64,000 bases of DNA from Akebia trifoliata (lineage: Eukaryota > Streptophyta > Magnoliopsida > Ranunculales > Lardizabalaceae), in the NCBI GenBank assembly GCA_017979445.1, contig JADQWC010000613.1, positions 1 to 64,000 of the forward strand, written 5' to 3'. Under the pieces are notes generated by a model that saw nothing but the letters and a program-made list of their open reading frames with translations, was not told the DNA's origin and searched no databases. A program made the translations under genes and the position numbers. Positions 1 to 13,900 of the stretch are shown piece after piece; within the stretch, counting starts at the first letter, position 1; each line of letters starts with the position of its first letter.

Positions 1-187
1 TTCCGCTTACTTTAGACTCTCGTATAGATATTAGTTAAATGTTTATTCCGCGGCGTATATATATATTTTTTTTCATAAGTATTATTACTTGTGAATGTTC
101 TAGCAAGTTGTGTGATTGATTACCTCACACCTCGAGATTTTGACTGATTGAATCATATGGATTCGTGTTAGGATTTCGGGGCGTGAC
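1..187. mobile_element. Partial LTR, cut by window start
   Basis: The stretch ends with GGATTTCGGGGCGTGACA at about 170-187, the terminus typical of plant Ty3/gypsy LTRs (TG...CA ends, TGTCACGCCCC when read from the other strand). Beyond it the sequence changes to copia gag homology. Only the last part of the LTR is in view, so family, orientation and target duplication cannot be set. Confidence 0.45.
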
Positions 188-1340
188 AATCTGACTCTCT
201 TGAATCAATGACCCAAGGGGATGAAGATGAAACAAGACAAAATATATCTGAGTGAGCTAGAATCACAGTATTGGAAGACAAGATACAAGGATGAGTAGGA
301 TAAAATAACTTGGAACACTCATCATGAGAGCTAATAACCATATATGCATAGGAAGCCACCTGATGAAGAGGATCAACAGAACCACCATCGTTAATTTCAC
401 TAGAAATAACCTAATTGGTTTAGTTTGTGGGCTGACCATGTAAATCCCAACAGAAATCTATAAAGTGATCATCAAGTCTACAATGGATATACTTCTTGGT
501 TGCCCCACGACCACGACCCCCACTAGAATCATGACTCCTTCCATGGCCTCCACCACGATTACCACAACCACCATCACAACCAATACTACGGCCACGATTT
601 GTACTTCCAGAAATAATCAATGATGGTCGGTAAGATTCAGACACCAATGATGTAGCACCAGAACCACCAATAGAAGCTCTGAAGGTGAGAAAAAACTTCA
701 GTAAGTAAAGGCAACTCTTTATTGGTTAAAATCTGATATTTAACAGAATTATACTCAGATTTCAAATCAAAAAGAAAACGAACAACATCCATATCTTCCC
801 GTTGTCGACGTAGTACGGCCAAATCATTAGTAAGGTGTTGATATACACTAAGCTCGTTCCATATATTTTGATAATGAGAGTAATATGTTGGTAAAATTTG
901 GTCACCTTGCAGATCGAAAAAAAAATCTTCAATCAACTGATAAATCTAAAAAATATTATTCGCTCCAGAATACATCTTGTCAACTTGAATCCAAATCTCC
1001 TTAGTAGAAGATAGGAACATTAAGCTGACACTAATGGTAGAATCCATACAGATCCACAACCACGTCATAATCTGAGTATTTTCCTGAACCCACTCAGAGT
1101 AGTAAGGATCGTCAGTCTTAGGAGGATCATCGCTCAGATACTTCAACTTTCCCTTGGCAATAAGAAATATCTCAACAAATTTCGATCAATGGAAAAAAAT
1201 TTCTTTATTTAATTTGATCGAGTCATCTGAAGATTAAAGAACTCAAGAGGAAATAGAACGTTAGACTTCATCTCCATCATAAATCACTCCACAATAAACA
1301 AATCGCACTAAATAAATCAGATCTGAAATACCAATCAGAT
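188..1340 (-). pseudogene. Broken Ty1/copia gag
   Basis: Minus-strand pieces together match the gag of Ty1/copia retrotransposons (UBN2/Retrotran_gag family). The N-terminal piece (about 1146-946) has the ...YLSDDPPKTDD...W...N..IM.WL...MD pattern. The next piece (about 936-650) has the helical capsid core, with YYSHYQNIWNEL and LPLLTEVFSHLQ. A glycine/arginine-rich segment (about 620-420) leads into a zinc knuckle ending in C...LHGQP, read at about 480-425. Stops and frame changes separate the pieces. Protease, integrase, reverse transcriptase and RNase H are absent, so the element is deleted after gag. The region cannot make a working protein. Confidence 0.7.
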
Positions 1341-1610
1341 TTGTTCTTTTTTATTTTTTATATACCAGTCTGATTCACAAATCAAATCGTAATAATCAGA
1401 TCTAGTCAAATATGGTCTATGTACTTACAAATCAAATCACAGATGACTAAAGTCCCCTTTTTTGGGAAAGTGGATTTGAACGTCCTACGGAAAAACACAC
1501 CACCAAACTACAAAACACCAATTTCAAACATACTTACATATTATGAGTATTCACCAAGTAGAAGATTAAAATCTTAGGTTGTAATCAGAAGTTTAAGATT
1601 TTAATACCAA

Positions 1611-1880
1611 GTAGATCGAAAAAGAAGAAAGGAAAATAGGAAGAGAATAGTAGGTTCTCAAACTTCAAGATCTAAACCTTACTCTAATACTATGTTATTG
1701 TTTAGAAGAGAAAGAGATATTTAAAGGAAAAACATTGAGAGAGATCAGTAGAAAAAAAAAACATATTCTAAGAGTCTTCTCTCTTATATTTATATAAGAG
1801 AATTAAGGCTACACTAAGTGGGACGTGTGGAACTGGAAAAGACCAGTTTGCCCCCACACGTCCTATACATACCATTAACA
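1611..1880 (-). mobile_element. Probable copia 5' LTR with decayed primer-binding site
   Basis: Read on the minus strand, this segment starts TGTTAATGGTATGTATAGG at 1880, contains a TATA-like TTATATAAATATAAGAG near 1780-1797, and ends near 1611. It is followed by TTGGTATTAAAATC (1610-1597), a degraded match to the tRNA-Met-i primer site TGGTATCAGAGC usual in copia elements. Position and orientation fit the gag pieces to the left. The right-hand flank of a 5-bp duplication would be AATAC, but no left partner is in view. Confidence 0.45.
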
Positions 1881-2929
1881 AATACCCTTGGTAAAAGCAA
1901 CTATCATGATAATTTAAAGGCATAACTCTTTAAAAAAAAAAAAAAGATAAATAAATAAAGGCATATTTGTAAATACCCTCATTTTTGCATTTGCTTGATT
2001 TATCATCTTGCCACCCCCTTATAGTACATTCTTGATGGTGAACATGTTCCAAGAACTTTTGTACTAGACTCATAAATCGTGCCACGTGATATGATTTGGC
2101 CTTGTCTGATTTTGAAAAAAAAACAATCTTAATAGGGAAAGACTCCTAAATGAGAGGAGTGACCTTATTTGAATAAATACTGATTGGACTATTACAATTA
2201 TGAATGAATTAGGATTTACTGCCTCTTTTCAATTGGCCTATCTTTTTATTAATTTAGGAATAGGGATATGGGTTATAAAGGAGATCTGATAAAACGGAGA
2301 AAGAGGCATGTATGACTTTTATCTAGATTTATGGTGGAATGGCTCTCAAGGAGTCCAGGGATGTTAGTCATCAAATTCATGAGGAACCCTATAGAAAATC
2401 TTTAATATTCTCTCTCTGTAATTTTCATTTCTATTGACTGGTCTGGTTGGAACAGAAATATCATTTGATTTGTTGATCGTCAAGAAAAGAAATGAGCAAA
2501 GTTTTGTCATTGAGCGACAAATGGGAAATTCATGGAAAATTATAATACCCACCGTGTAATAGAGCACCTACACGTCCTCTCATCAACATTGTTTTTTACC
2601 GGAAGACCAAGAGCTAATTATCAAAACTTTTGGTTATCCAGTCACATACTTTGTGAAATGGTTCATGCATGTTTGTTTCCAGGGGGAACAAGATCAAGTG
2701 GCAGGGGTCTCTAGGATCATTGATCATAAGGCCCCTTTTCCCATCTCTATAAATGGGATATTCTATTTCTATAGATATATGAGGGGCACATCCAATCCAT
2801 GTTTATCCACAAATTTGATTTAATGCATAATAATTTTTTCATATAAATGCAATAATCAGGTTTGTTGGATTCACGTCTTACGGTTTAGCAGATCTCCTAG
2901 ACGGGATCCATTAGAATAGTCACAATCTC
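1881..2929. other. Intergenic, no gene seen
   Basis: AT-rich sequence with short homopolymer runs and small open frames that show no domain or codon pattern. I see no RNA gene or recognised repeat here. Confidence 0.5.
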
Positions 2930-2932
2930 TTA

Positions 2933-3270
2933 GGCTGTGTTTGGGTTGAGAGAAGTGGAGAGAAGAGAAGAGAAGAGAAATTCAAGTTCTCTCCACCATG
3001 TTTGGATTGATGGGAGAGAATTTGGGATAACTTTGAAATTTTAAAATATCTTAAAAGAGATCTGAAGGCATAGTTGAAATTATAAAATATTTTAATAGGA
3101 TTTCTCTCCTCTTCTCTCCACTTTTGAAGAGAAACAAAACTCACCTTTATTTTTTTTTCTCTCCAATTCTTTTCTCTGGTCTCCCCACTTAATAACAATC
3201 CAAAAAGAAGAGAAGGAGAGACTCATATATTTCTCCTCATCTCTCAATTTCTCACAATCCAAAGACAGCT
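2933..3270. mobile_element. Tourist-like MITE (PIF/Harbinger type)
   Basis: A 338-bp element. Left terminus GGCTGTGTTTGG (2933-2944) pairs with right terminus CCAAAGACAGCT (3259-3270) at 10 of 12 positions. It is flanked by TTA at 2930-2932 and 3271-3273, the 3-bp target duplication used by PIF/Harbinger transposons. The interior is purine-rich (GAGAAGAGAAGAG) on one arm and pyrimidine-rich on the other, so it can fold on itself. It has no coding capacity. It lies about 0.9 kb downstream of the ZIP transporter stop codon. Confidence 0.7.
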
Positions 3271-3273
3271 TTA

Positions 3274-4181
3274 GGCTTGTGACAAAGAAAGATTTGGATG
3301 GAAATTGTATGTGGGATGTCCCGTCCCTACCACTTTTATTTCTGATCTTCATTGAGGGGATATCGGCAGCCTTATCATTTATCCACAAAAAAGATACCCA
3401 ACCATCCTCATTAGTCATACCTACCTCCACCTCCACCTACATACATCAGACATCAGACATGTACCAACTGTGGGCCCATCATTTTGTGTGGGCCCATTCC
3501 CACCCCCCATGCAAAGAGGTCTTCAGCTGAAAATAAAAGAGATTTATTAGTTAACCAATTTAGCAACTATCATTAAGAAGGGAAGAGTTGACACAAAAGA
3601 GTTGTGACTGCTTAAAAAATTCCTGAAATTAATTGTTTCAAATACGCATATATATTTCTTTCGAGTTTCAACTTTCACTCCCTCGCCTCTTTGCTTCCGA
3701 ACAGACCCTGAATATTGATTAAGAGAATCATGTCTTCTTTGAATCCAGATCATGCATGCTTGCTCTAATACAATTATGTAATTTTATCGTTTTAAATAAA
3801 GAAAGATCTAAGATTGGTTATCAAATCAAAAGAAGCATAAACATTTTGTTCTGTTCTTGTAATAAATTAAGTTCCTCCACATGTAGTTAACTTGATCCGA
3901 ATGTTTTAACTGCAATGCATGGCGAGTTGTATCAAGTATGAATCACTACTCTCCTTATTCACGTCTCAAAGGTGTCCATATGAATATAAATTCAATGTCC
4001 AAATCAAATGCCACCCAACTCTTTATACAATTACATAAATCATCATCAAAACTTCTTTCTTATATTCTTCCTCTTTTCTCTTTTTTTTTTTTTAACCCAT
4101 TCGCCGTCACACTTCCATGATGATGTATTCGCGACTATCCATCAGTTTTTCTTAATACATGTAGGCTCTCAACTCTACAAC
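3274..4181 (-). other. 3' flank of ZIP gene, 3' UTR presumed
   Basis: Follows the stop codon of the minus-strand ZIP transporter gene at 4184-4182, so the 3' UTR and polyadenylation site should lie at the right-hand end. I could not choose a polyadenylation site among several AT-rich candidates. Apart from a (T)12 tract near 4080-4093, nothing else is recognisable. Confidence 0.35.
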
Positions 4182-4995
4182 TTATGTGACAGCCTCAGGA
4201 GCGGAGTTACAGTAAGGTGTGTGGAGGCAAACCAACCTAGTCGACGTTAGACAGAGACTCGCAAACACCAAACCCATCATGAGCCCATAACTGCTCCTTC
4301 GCAAATCTAACCTAACAGCACGCCGGAATACACTACCGAAACTTGGTAGCAGTGCCCCACATGCAAACACCATCAAGTAGTCGAGCCCACTATAATCTAT
4401 CCCAGCAAGTATTGCCCCAATTGCAGACACCGGACCTGCAAATCCAGTCAGGGCAGCGACCGCAAGGGCCCCACGCCAACTGTCGGTGGCCCCAAAGATA
4501 CAACTGGCCACCGCAGCACCTCGAGGGAGCCCATGTAGAGAGACAGGTAGAACCATATGTCGGCCGAGTCCATAAGCTTTTGGTGCAGCCACACCAAGGG
4601 CAAGTCCTTCCGCCAAAGCATGCAAACCAACAGCCCCACAAGCCAAGAATGACTGCAGTGTTAGAGCACTCACTGAGAAACCGGTTGATGTTGACAAGTC
4701 ATTTACTGAAGACTTTTTACGGCTCACAAGTTTAAGGATGCCGGAGGTTGTAATGTGGAAGAACGCCGAGCCCATTGAAAGAAGAAACAAGATGGGAAAG
4801 AAGCCCATCTTTGATGAGAGAAGTAGCTGTGAGGGTCTCCAGATGGAAAGGACGAAAGCAATGCCAGAAGCTACACCAGTGAGGAGAGAATGTTGAAGAT
4901 GGGAGGCAAGAGCGAAAGCAATAAAAATGATGCCTCCCAACAATGGCCCAAGACCGAAAAGTAGTGATACAAAGAAGCCAGACGCATCTTCTGAG
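4182..4995 (-). CDS. ZIP gene, coding exon 5 (residues 322-592)
   Basis: The last and largest coding exon. Acceptor TGTGCAG| is at 4996-4998, and the stop TAA is the complement of 4182-4184. It encodes the C-terminal membrane bundle with the further ZIP motif GLHALAEGLALG (H447), conserved HMVLPVSLHGLPRG, GATDSW and GPVSAIG segments, and ends ...CNSAPEAVT. Confidence 0.92.
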
Positions 4996-7900
4996 CTGCA
5001 CAGACCCATCAAAATTTCAGTTACACACACAAACAGAGGTATATAAACAATAATGGACACATAACTCACCTTGTCAATCCCAATATACATTTGATGGACC
5101 ATTTCTGAAATTGGTCAAGGACTCGGGAAATATTCCATAAATTAACCAATATTACTAAATCAGCATCGTTACTTAACGAGAGTTAATTAACGAGTGAATG
5201 TCCTGGATCACTGAGACAATGGCCACGTGTAAAAAACCTAGATTCCTAACTCCAGAAATAATTACCAGACACTTCCACGATTTTGCAGAACATATAAAAA
5301 TATATATATTAAAATATGTTCATTCAGTGACAGCCAAGATGATTTATTGATCACAACTCTCGCATTGAAAAGAAGCTAAAATTTATGGGGAGATTGAAGA
5401 TGTCTTAGAGTAAAAGAAAAGCACAGAGACAAATAGAAAGCCTCATTAGTTATTTCTCTTGTATATATAAGTAATCAAATTTCTCAAATAAATAAGTCGT
5501 ACATTTACATTTTGGTTTGCCAAACCAATGAAAAAATTCAGCAACCACAACAATTGGGTTCGCAGATTTGTTGATGTGGCTCATTGTATTTCACAAACCC
5601 AAAACAAAATGTACTGAAAACCGGAGCAGGGTTCTGTATGAGGGTGAATTCAGTAATTTAGTTCCCAACCATTGAGTTTAAGGGTTTATATATATATATA
5701 TATAAAATCAGCGTACTAATCCCAAGCACAATGAATTAAATAAACAATCACCTGTATCCTTGACTAAAATTCAAAAGCACTGTGCTGAGAGCTTCCATAA
5801 ATGCTACAGAGAGCGTAGCGGCCGATGCAACTTGTGAAGGAGAAGCTTCCTGGGCAAAGACATTTACATCGATATTTAGCAAGAGGAAATTGTTCACAGC
5901 TACCAAAAGTACAATTGGATAAGTTCAAGCACAAGAAAGAGTCCTTTAACATTTTCATTTTCAAGTTGTTATTTTGCAATAAAAAATCACCATATACATC
6001 AAAATTGATGACAAATCATAAGATACAAACAATGACATAGTTATTGCTGGTTCTACAGTCCCTAGTGATCCTTATTTAATTATGAGGAAATGATATAATC
6101 AAGCACAATGTCATAAAGCCACATGGATTAAATACATTACAAAGACTGATTTTGCCTTGATGTCTTCCTTGTAATGCATTTAATGTGGCCCTTTGGAAAG
6201 TTATGTCTGGACATATCAATCCCCTACTTATATTTTGATGAACTATGAATCAATCAATAACATGTTTCTTGATTTTACCCAGTTTTTGTTCCATAAAGCA
6301 CAGTTGGTCTGATAGATGTCTTGGAAAATTACTGGCATGGATCAATCTCAGAAAATTCCAGAAGTGGATGTCCACTTTAAAAAACTAGGTCTAGTTTCAT
6401 TGAGAACATCCTATTCAACTTCTCATTCTACAAGGAAAATTGAATCTAGATAGGTGGAATTAACAGAATTTAGTGCCATCCATAGTCACCAAAGTCGCCG
6501 ACTTTTTCAAAATATCGTGTTTAAATCACGATTTTAAAGACTGACAATTAAATTATGATTTTTTGAAAAAGACGCGATTTAATCCCTACTTTTTGAAAAA
6601 GTCACCATTTAAACACAAAATGTGATTTTTTTTTTTTTTTTTTTTTTGGTGAGACAAAGACCATTTATTCTTAAGTTTAAAATAGGATTTGATGATATAA
6701 ATGATAACATCACTTAGTAGAAAAAAATATATACTGTCTTAACACTACTACAATTTTTTCCCCATTTTTTTATTTTTTCTTTTTCTTTTTCCGTTGCCGA
6801 CTTATTCCCGAACCCCAACTTGGTGACTATGGTGCCATCAACTCAAGTCTCAACTGCCACCTCATATATTTGCAGGCTCTTTCTAAAGTTATATTGCTAG
6901 TACTCTATCCTGGTTCAACTTATTTTAAAACTTTGGTGTCTAATGTATCCTCTACCATATCTTTATCTTCACAATCACTCCTTATTCTTGTCTCTTGTTT
7001 TCCTCTTTCACATTCTTTAAGTTGTATCCCCTTACTTTGGAGGCCAGATATCTATTCCTCCATTTTCAACTAAGTTTCTAATATATATATTGGATTTTGT
7101 TAACATGCAGCCTAAAGGCACACATTAAAGTGCAATAAATATACTTTGGAAATTAGAATCTAAGGGTATTTCGGTAAAAAGTAATTTTTTTAAGGGCCTT
7201 TTCGGTACAAAATTCAATTTCCAAAGTGTATTTATTGCACTTTAACGTGTGCCCTAAAGGCACACGTTAACAAGAACTATATATATTTTGATGAAGACAT
7301 TCAAGAGTTGTTATTTAGTTTTATGTTTAATAAGAGGGTCTATTTCAATAATTAGGGTTGGAATGTGGGCTTATTTTTATGTTTATTAGTCCATGATCTT
7401 AGTATTATGACTTTTTATAAGTTCATATGGGTTGAAAATTTAAGGGAGATAAAGTTACGATAATTTGGGTATTTTTTGTAATTTTCATCTTTATGTTAAG
7501 GTTAACTTAAGCATTTTGCTCTTTAGGATTTTGTTTGACTTTCAATATTTAAAGACATCCTTATGTTATTTTACAGAAGAGTGCTTAATAAAATTTATAG
7601 GATGTTCTCTTACCTCCATGGTTAGACTGCTTAGTGTGAGGCCCTGCTCCCTTGGTGTGAATCCAAGGTATAGAAGACTTAATAGTGTGATTCTAGGTAA
7701 ATTTTCTACATATCTCATCTTCTTCTCCACATTAGTTTCTATTTTATCACCCATAAATTGTTGAACCTATTGGCCAAATCATCTCTAACTTTCATAGAAA
7801 CAAACTAAACTTGTTTCTAAACCCTAAATCTATCTCTACACCTTCTTGCCCATCAAATACAACCCAACCGAACCCTGCATCCACTAGAATAGGCCCTAAA

Positions 7901-10900
7901 TACTGCCCAAAGCAGCCTAAACTCAGCCACACCCTCTTACCATCCCAACACATAATTCCCAACCTATAACCCTAATCCTACTCCAACCCATAACCGAACC
8001 CTACTCCAGTGATGCAGGACAGATAAGAGGAGATAAGAAAATAGAATTTGATTTAGGTAAAATATGGGATTTAGGGAAATCTGGTTGGGGATTGGGTTAA
8101 GGATTTGGGTGGCGATAGGAGAGACAAGAAGATAAGAAAATGAATTTTGATTTTGGATTTTGGGCAAGTACGACCACAATCTCAATGAAAATGGTTAAAG
8201 GTTAAAGTTTTATAAGATTAAAGGTTAAGGTTTATTGGATAATGATTAAGGGTTAAAATAAAATGAGTATTAAGAATCAAGAAAAGGATTTCAAGAATCA
8301 AGAATCAAGAAAGTTATGAGAAAATAATAAAAAGAAACAAATAAAGATTAGAAAAAAAAAAATAGAAAGATAAAACATTTTAATCACACTAAGGATTTCT
8401 TGGAATCACACTAAAAATGGTGGAGAACTCACTTCACTCCATTAAAGAAAATCATTTTTTATTCATCAAATTTTCATTGTTTATTCATTAAAAAAATTTC
8501 TAATAAAATTTATATAAAGAAAATAAATTTAAGAGTCCTAATCAAACTAAAACACCAAATAAATCAACCTAATTTTCATAACTTTCTCTCTCCTAAATTT
8601 CAAACCCTAATAAACTAAAATAAAATATCAAGTAGAGTTACTAAACTACCCCTAAATATTAATACTAAGATCATGGGCCGATAAAACATCAAAATAAACC
8701 CAAAAAAATATGAAGATAAAATCTTAAAACAGAATTCTAAATAAAAACTAAAATCTACTCTTTAAGATTTGATATCCCCATCAATCCTCCTTGGCTGGGG
8801 TTTCACCACTGGAGAAATAAAATTGTAGTAATTCTCATCATCGGTTGCGTTCCGCATTATTCTCCTCTGGTTGGAGAAAATTTGTCCTCGAGTTTTAAGG
8901 TGTTTGACAATTTGTGGTTCATCCATTTTAGCAAAGATTTGTTCCCATATCTTGATGTTGTATTGAATCATTTAACTTCAAATTATGATCTTCTATCTTC
9001 GCAGTCTCTATTATACCCACCTAAGATGATTAGGTCGGTTTGAGATAGTGATGGAACAACTACATCATGAACAAAAACCATAAATGTCTATAAAAGATCT
9101 TCCTTAGGCTTTTTTGACGTATTTTCCACTTCATGATCTTGTTCTCACGTTGATTCTAGAACTGTAGGCACAATATTCTGAACTTAATGTTTGATCTATC
9201 TTTTCTTCAATCTGCACTTAAACTGATGGTATCACAAGAGTTGATTTCCAAGGACATACCTTGAGTAGATACTGTCTATCTGAAGTAACATGTAAAATAT
9301 TTCGCTCCACATCGAGCGTAGCTTATACATGTGAAATCCAACCTCAACCCAACACAACATGACAATCTTTTAAAGGAACCACCTTGCACTCAGCACCATG
9401 AATAAAACATCCCTAATGGAACTGAGCGATATAGTCGTAATCACGATAACCACAATAAGTCTTATTGTCAACATTCTGCAAAATCTTCTCAAAAAAAACT
9501 TGTGGAAATCAAGTTTTCCTCATATTCATCACTACATAATACCCTGAATGACTTCCCAAAAGGTAAAACAAATCTAGTTTTGACTTCCAATACCATCTCT
9601 ATTTATTCCAGGTTCTTAGCTCTGATATCAAATTTGATGCAAGACAGATGAGGGGAGATTAGAAAATGGAAGTTAATTTAGGCAAAATAGGGGATTTAGA
9701 GAAATTTGGTTGGGGATTGGGTTAAAGATTTGGGTGATAATAGGAGAGATAAGAAAATAGAATATGATTTTGAAAAAACAAGGGATTCAAGGAAATTCTA
9801 GTTGGAGATTGGGTTAAGGATTTGGGCAACGAGACAAGAAAATAGAATTTGATTTTGGATTTTGAGCAAGTATGACCACAATCTCAATGAAAATGGTTAA
9901 AGGTTAAGGTTTTATAGAATAAGGAAAGGATTAAAGATTAAGACTTATTGGGTAATGATTAAGGGTTAAAATAAAATGGGTTTCAAGAATAAAAAATCAA
10001 GGATCAAGGATCAAGAATCAAGAATCAAGAAAGGGGTTTCAAGAATCAAGAAAGTTAAAAGAAAATAATAAAAAGAAACAAATAAATATTAGAAAAAAAA
10101 AAAAGAAATAGAAAGATAAAACCTTGGAATCACACCAAAAATGGTGGAGAAATCACTTTACTCCATTAAAGAAACTCATTCTTTTATTCATCAAATTTTC
10201 ATTGTTCATTCATTAAAAAAGACCCTAATATATCGATCAAAAAAATAGAAAAAAAAAAGACCCTAATACAATCTAATATAAAGAAAATAAATCAAACTAA
10301 AACACCAAATACATAAACTTAATTTTCATAGCTTTCTCTCTTAAATTTCAAATCCTAATAAACTTAAATAAAAGACTAAGTAAAGTTACTAAACTGTCCC
10401 TAAATATTATCCATGGACCAATAAAACATCAAAATAAGCCTAAAAAACATGAAAATAAAGTCCTAAAATAGAAATCTAAATAAAAACTAAAATCTACTCT
10501 TTAAGATTTGATGACCCCATTAATTCTCCTCGACTGGGAAGATTTCGTCACTGAAGAAATAAAATTGTAATAATTCACATCATCGGTTGCGTTCCACATT
10601 ATCCAATCCCATACCAACCCTTTAACCTTATTACAATATATCTGTAATTGCAAAACTTTACGTTTAACCTTTTAACGTATAGCCAAAATCCCTTGGGCCT
10701 AATCTAATTCTTGAAACCCTTGAAATGGTCAAGAGAATTTAAATTGGCTATTAAATTTAGACCCCAAGTTTATTTGGAAGTTCTATCTTCTTTAAGCTCC
10801 CTCATTTTAACATTTGGGAGTAGCCTTGTAGGATTGTAAATTAACTTAGGAATCATTTTTTAATTACTTATTAAATTTTCTTTAATAACCTCTGGTAGAA

Positions 10901-13900
10901 TTAGTTTATTTTATGATTTTTTATTGTTTTGATAATTGTTCTTTATCTCAAAATCACAGACACGCAAGGAGGATGATTGTGCCGGTAGGCATAAGCAAAC
11001 TCTAGTCTATATATATAAGAAAAAAAAAACTATCTAGCTTGTTTGTTTGTAATATAATTGTACAAAAGGGAAAACACAAGGAGAAAAATGAAGGTAGCTA
11101 ACAAATAGCCCCTGTATCCGGTAACGGGATTGTCTTTTCTTTTCTCTTTTCTTTTTTCTTTTTCCTTTTTTGTCCGTTAAGAGATCTCCCAAGACCCATA
11201 ATATTGTGGTCCACTGCATCTAGCAGGTTCTTTAGATTTTCTCCACAGGAATAATTAACACTAACAAAACCACATTACTCAGTTCCACAAAACTGGTTTA
11301 TTCTTATTTTTGGGAGGACAACCCACATTTTTAGGGAACCTAGTTATTCAAGTTTTCAACTCAATTGACAAGGTATAACAAAAGAGTCATTTTGCTAACT
11401 ACATTTAGAAGTACATTGACTAATACATATATCAGACCAAGCATAAAGCCTAGGGGTGTTCAAGTACAAGGATCAAACATAAGCATTAATACTCTAATTC
11501 ACATTACCTTGAACCCATCAGGGAGGACCTCAGCTACGACCATCCAGATCATACATCCAGCAGCGAAGCCCGTACAGAAGGGCAGGAACTTGTTAAATGC
11601 ATCAGCGCATATGAACGAGGGAACTGCTACAAGTGGCTGCAACGATGAAAAAGCATTAGCAGCTAATGAGTAATGGAGAAGATAAGAGTTATGAGGAGAG
11701 ATGAAGGAGAAAACATTACACCTTCAATGCTTTTCTCTATTCCAATATATAAGAACTTGGTTCATTTCAATTTGGGAGGTACAAGTATAAAACTGTAGAT
11801 AGTAATGTAACAAGTGCACTCCATTTATAAGAGTTCTCCATGTTGGACACCACATCATACTCATGCGTCAGCACATATTTGCAAACAAATCATCAGACTT
11901 AGCGGGAGCACGTTTTCCAAGCAAATATCATTTATGCCTTGTGTTAATGATGATTTGTTTCAAAAACACACCGATACAAGTATGACACAGTGCTCCTCAT
12001 GGCAGAACACATAGAAATGGAGAACTTGTCACTTAACTACCGTTATATATTCTTCACTAGGGGAATGCATGTGTTGTTTAATGGCATTATTTCCTCTCTT
12101 TTTTTACTAATAGAGTTTTCTAAGCGAGAGATTTAAAAACAACAAAAAAAAATATTAAAATAAAAACAATGGAAAACTTGCTAAAAAGCTAAAATGGTAG
12201 GTAAAATAACTTATATCACTTTTATATACATCATGCAAACTATAAAAAAATAAAAATAAAAATAAAAAAAGGTTCCTAAGAGGATTATAGGAAAAAATGT
12301 AAAATATTAAAAATATATTTAACAATGAACATCAGCTTCAAGATCTCGGCAAGCACTCTCTAAAGTATACTATTTTATGAAAAACCAACTTAGAAAAAAA
12401 AATCATTTTTTGATGGGTAACTCTAACTTAGAAATTGAAAGTCACGGCATTTTGAAAATATTCCACAAGAAGAAAAAAATACATTTTAAAGAGTGTGACA
12501 CTAGGTGTAATATGGTTGGGTGCAATTAAGTATCTAGGAAGTTTTGCAAATTTGGGTGATCAATGGTTGGTTTGGGTTGTCTCGTTTAACACAACAGTCT
12601 AAAAGAAGTTACAGAATTGCGTAGGGCATTTTTTAAAATGTAAGTGGCAAAAAAGCTTCACAAACACAAATGGTTCATGTAGTAGATATTAAAAAAGGTG
12701 GGGAGCGGCATTGGATTTATTAGTCGGGACCATTTTGATAAGTTCTTGTTTGGTGCATGGGATAGAAGGAATGGGCAGGATAGCATTTTCATTGAGCTTG
12801 AAGCGATTGAGGAAGCTATTAAATTTGCAATAACAAGAGGCTTTTCATCGGGTCTTGATAAGTGCGCTGTATGCTATCCGTTGCATTAAAGGGGAACATG
12901 AGATTTCATGGAAATATGAAAGAATTGCTCGTAGGATTAAGGGGAGTAGTAGGCAACTAGCCTTCTGAATTATATTGGAGAGAGGAGACTGTAGCGGCTG
13001 AATTCCTTCAAGAGCCTTATTGAGTATCCTTGATGAGCCGTGTAACCGTCAAGAGCTTGTAATTTTGAGCGATGATGTACCTTGTAATTACTCTCGCTTG
13101 TAATCGAGTTGGTTTAACGTTATGGTGGATCCCATTATAACCCCAGATTGCTGATCAAAAAAATATATATGTTTTTGTATACTTCATTATTGATCGTAAA
13201 ATATCAAGTTTCTAATAGGAATATCGAAGACCTATATTTAATGTGTATCATTTTAAAGATCTTGATGATAAATTTCTAGTGGTATTACTTTTTATTACAA
13301 ACCAATTTACAGATTGGCAATTTTGGATAATTATTATTAGTTGATAGTATGGAGCACTTTTAGGGTGGGGGGGAAAGGTGGCCACAGTGGTAAATGTCAC
13401 AAAAGATCCCTTTCGATCATATATTGTAGATACGTAATTTTAGTTTATATCAGCCTATCTACAAAAATTCTTACTTCATTGTATTCTTAATATCTAATCC
13501 ATTAGGTGTTACCTGTGGTAAAGATGTAATCACACTCCATAACATTGCATTCTGAGGAGAAACCCCTCTTGTTGAAAGAACCATACTCACGGCTAATCCT
13601 TCTGGGATGTTGTGCACAGCTATAGCTAAAGTTACCAAAAGACCTTGAGAAAAACCTTTGGAGCCAGCAAAGGAGACTCCAACTCCAGAGCCCTCACCAA
13701 AAGAATGAAGAGTCATTATTCCAATAACAAGAACAACCTTACTGGCATCTGCACCTTTAATGTCCAACATGCTTACTTCCCCATATTGTTCAAGAAACTG
13801 CACATAAATAGAGATGATATGATATGGGATGTATTAGCACGGTTAGTGGTTCAGAATCACTCAAGCATATGTGGATATCATACTCAAGAAAATTTAATAA

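Larger units (their letters stand above)
8010..10601 (-). mobile_element. Non-autonomous LTR retrotransposon inside ZIP intron 3
   Basis: A 2592-bp element with two directly repeated LTRs (8010-8859 and 9635-10601) that begin TGATGC and end GCATTA or ACATTA on the plus strand. The primer site next to the right LTR and the purine tract next to the left LTR both show the element runs on the minus strand, the same as the host gene. Flanks TCCAG (8005-8009) and TCCAA (10602-10606) match at 4 of 5 positions and are probably a decayed target duplication. The 775-bp interior has no intact gag or pol, so the element depended on a partner. LTR differences and indels show an old insertion. Confidence 0.75.

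Noticed and set aside
3092..3436. Open minus-strand frame of 114 codons
   Set aside because: Lies largely inside the Tourist-like MITE, purine-rich low complexity, with no conserved pattern.
4343..4735. Open plus-strand frame of 130 codons opposite the last ZIP exon
   Set aside because: Shadow of the conserved ZIP exon on the other strand.
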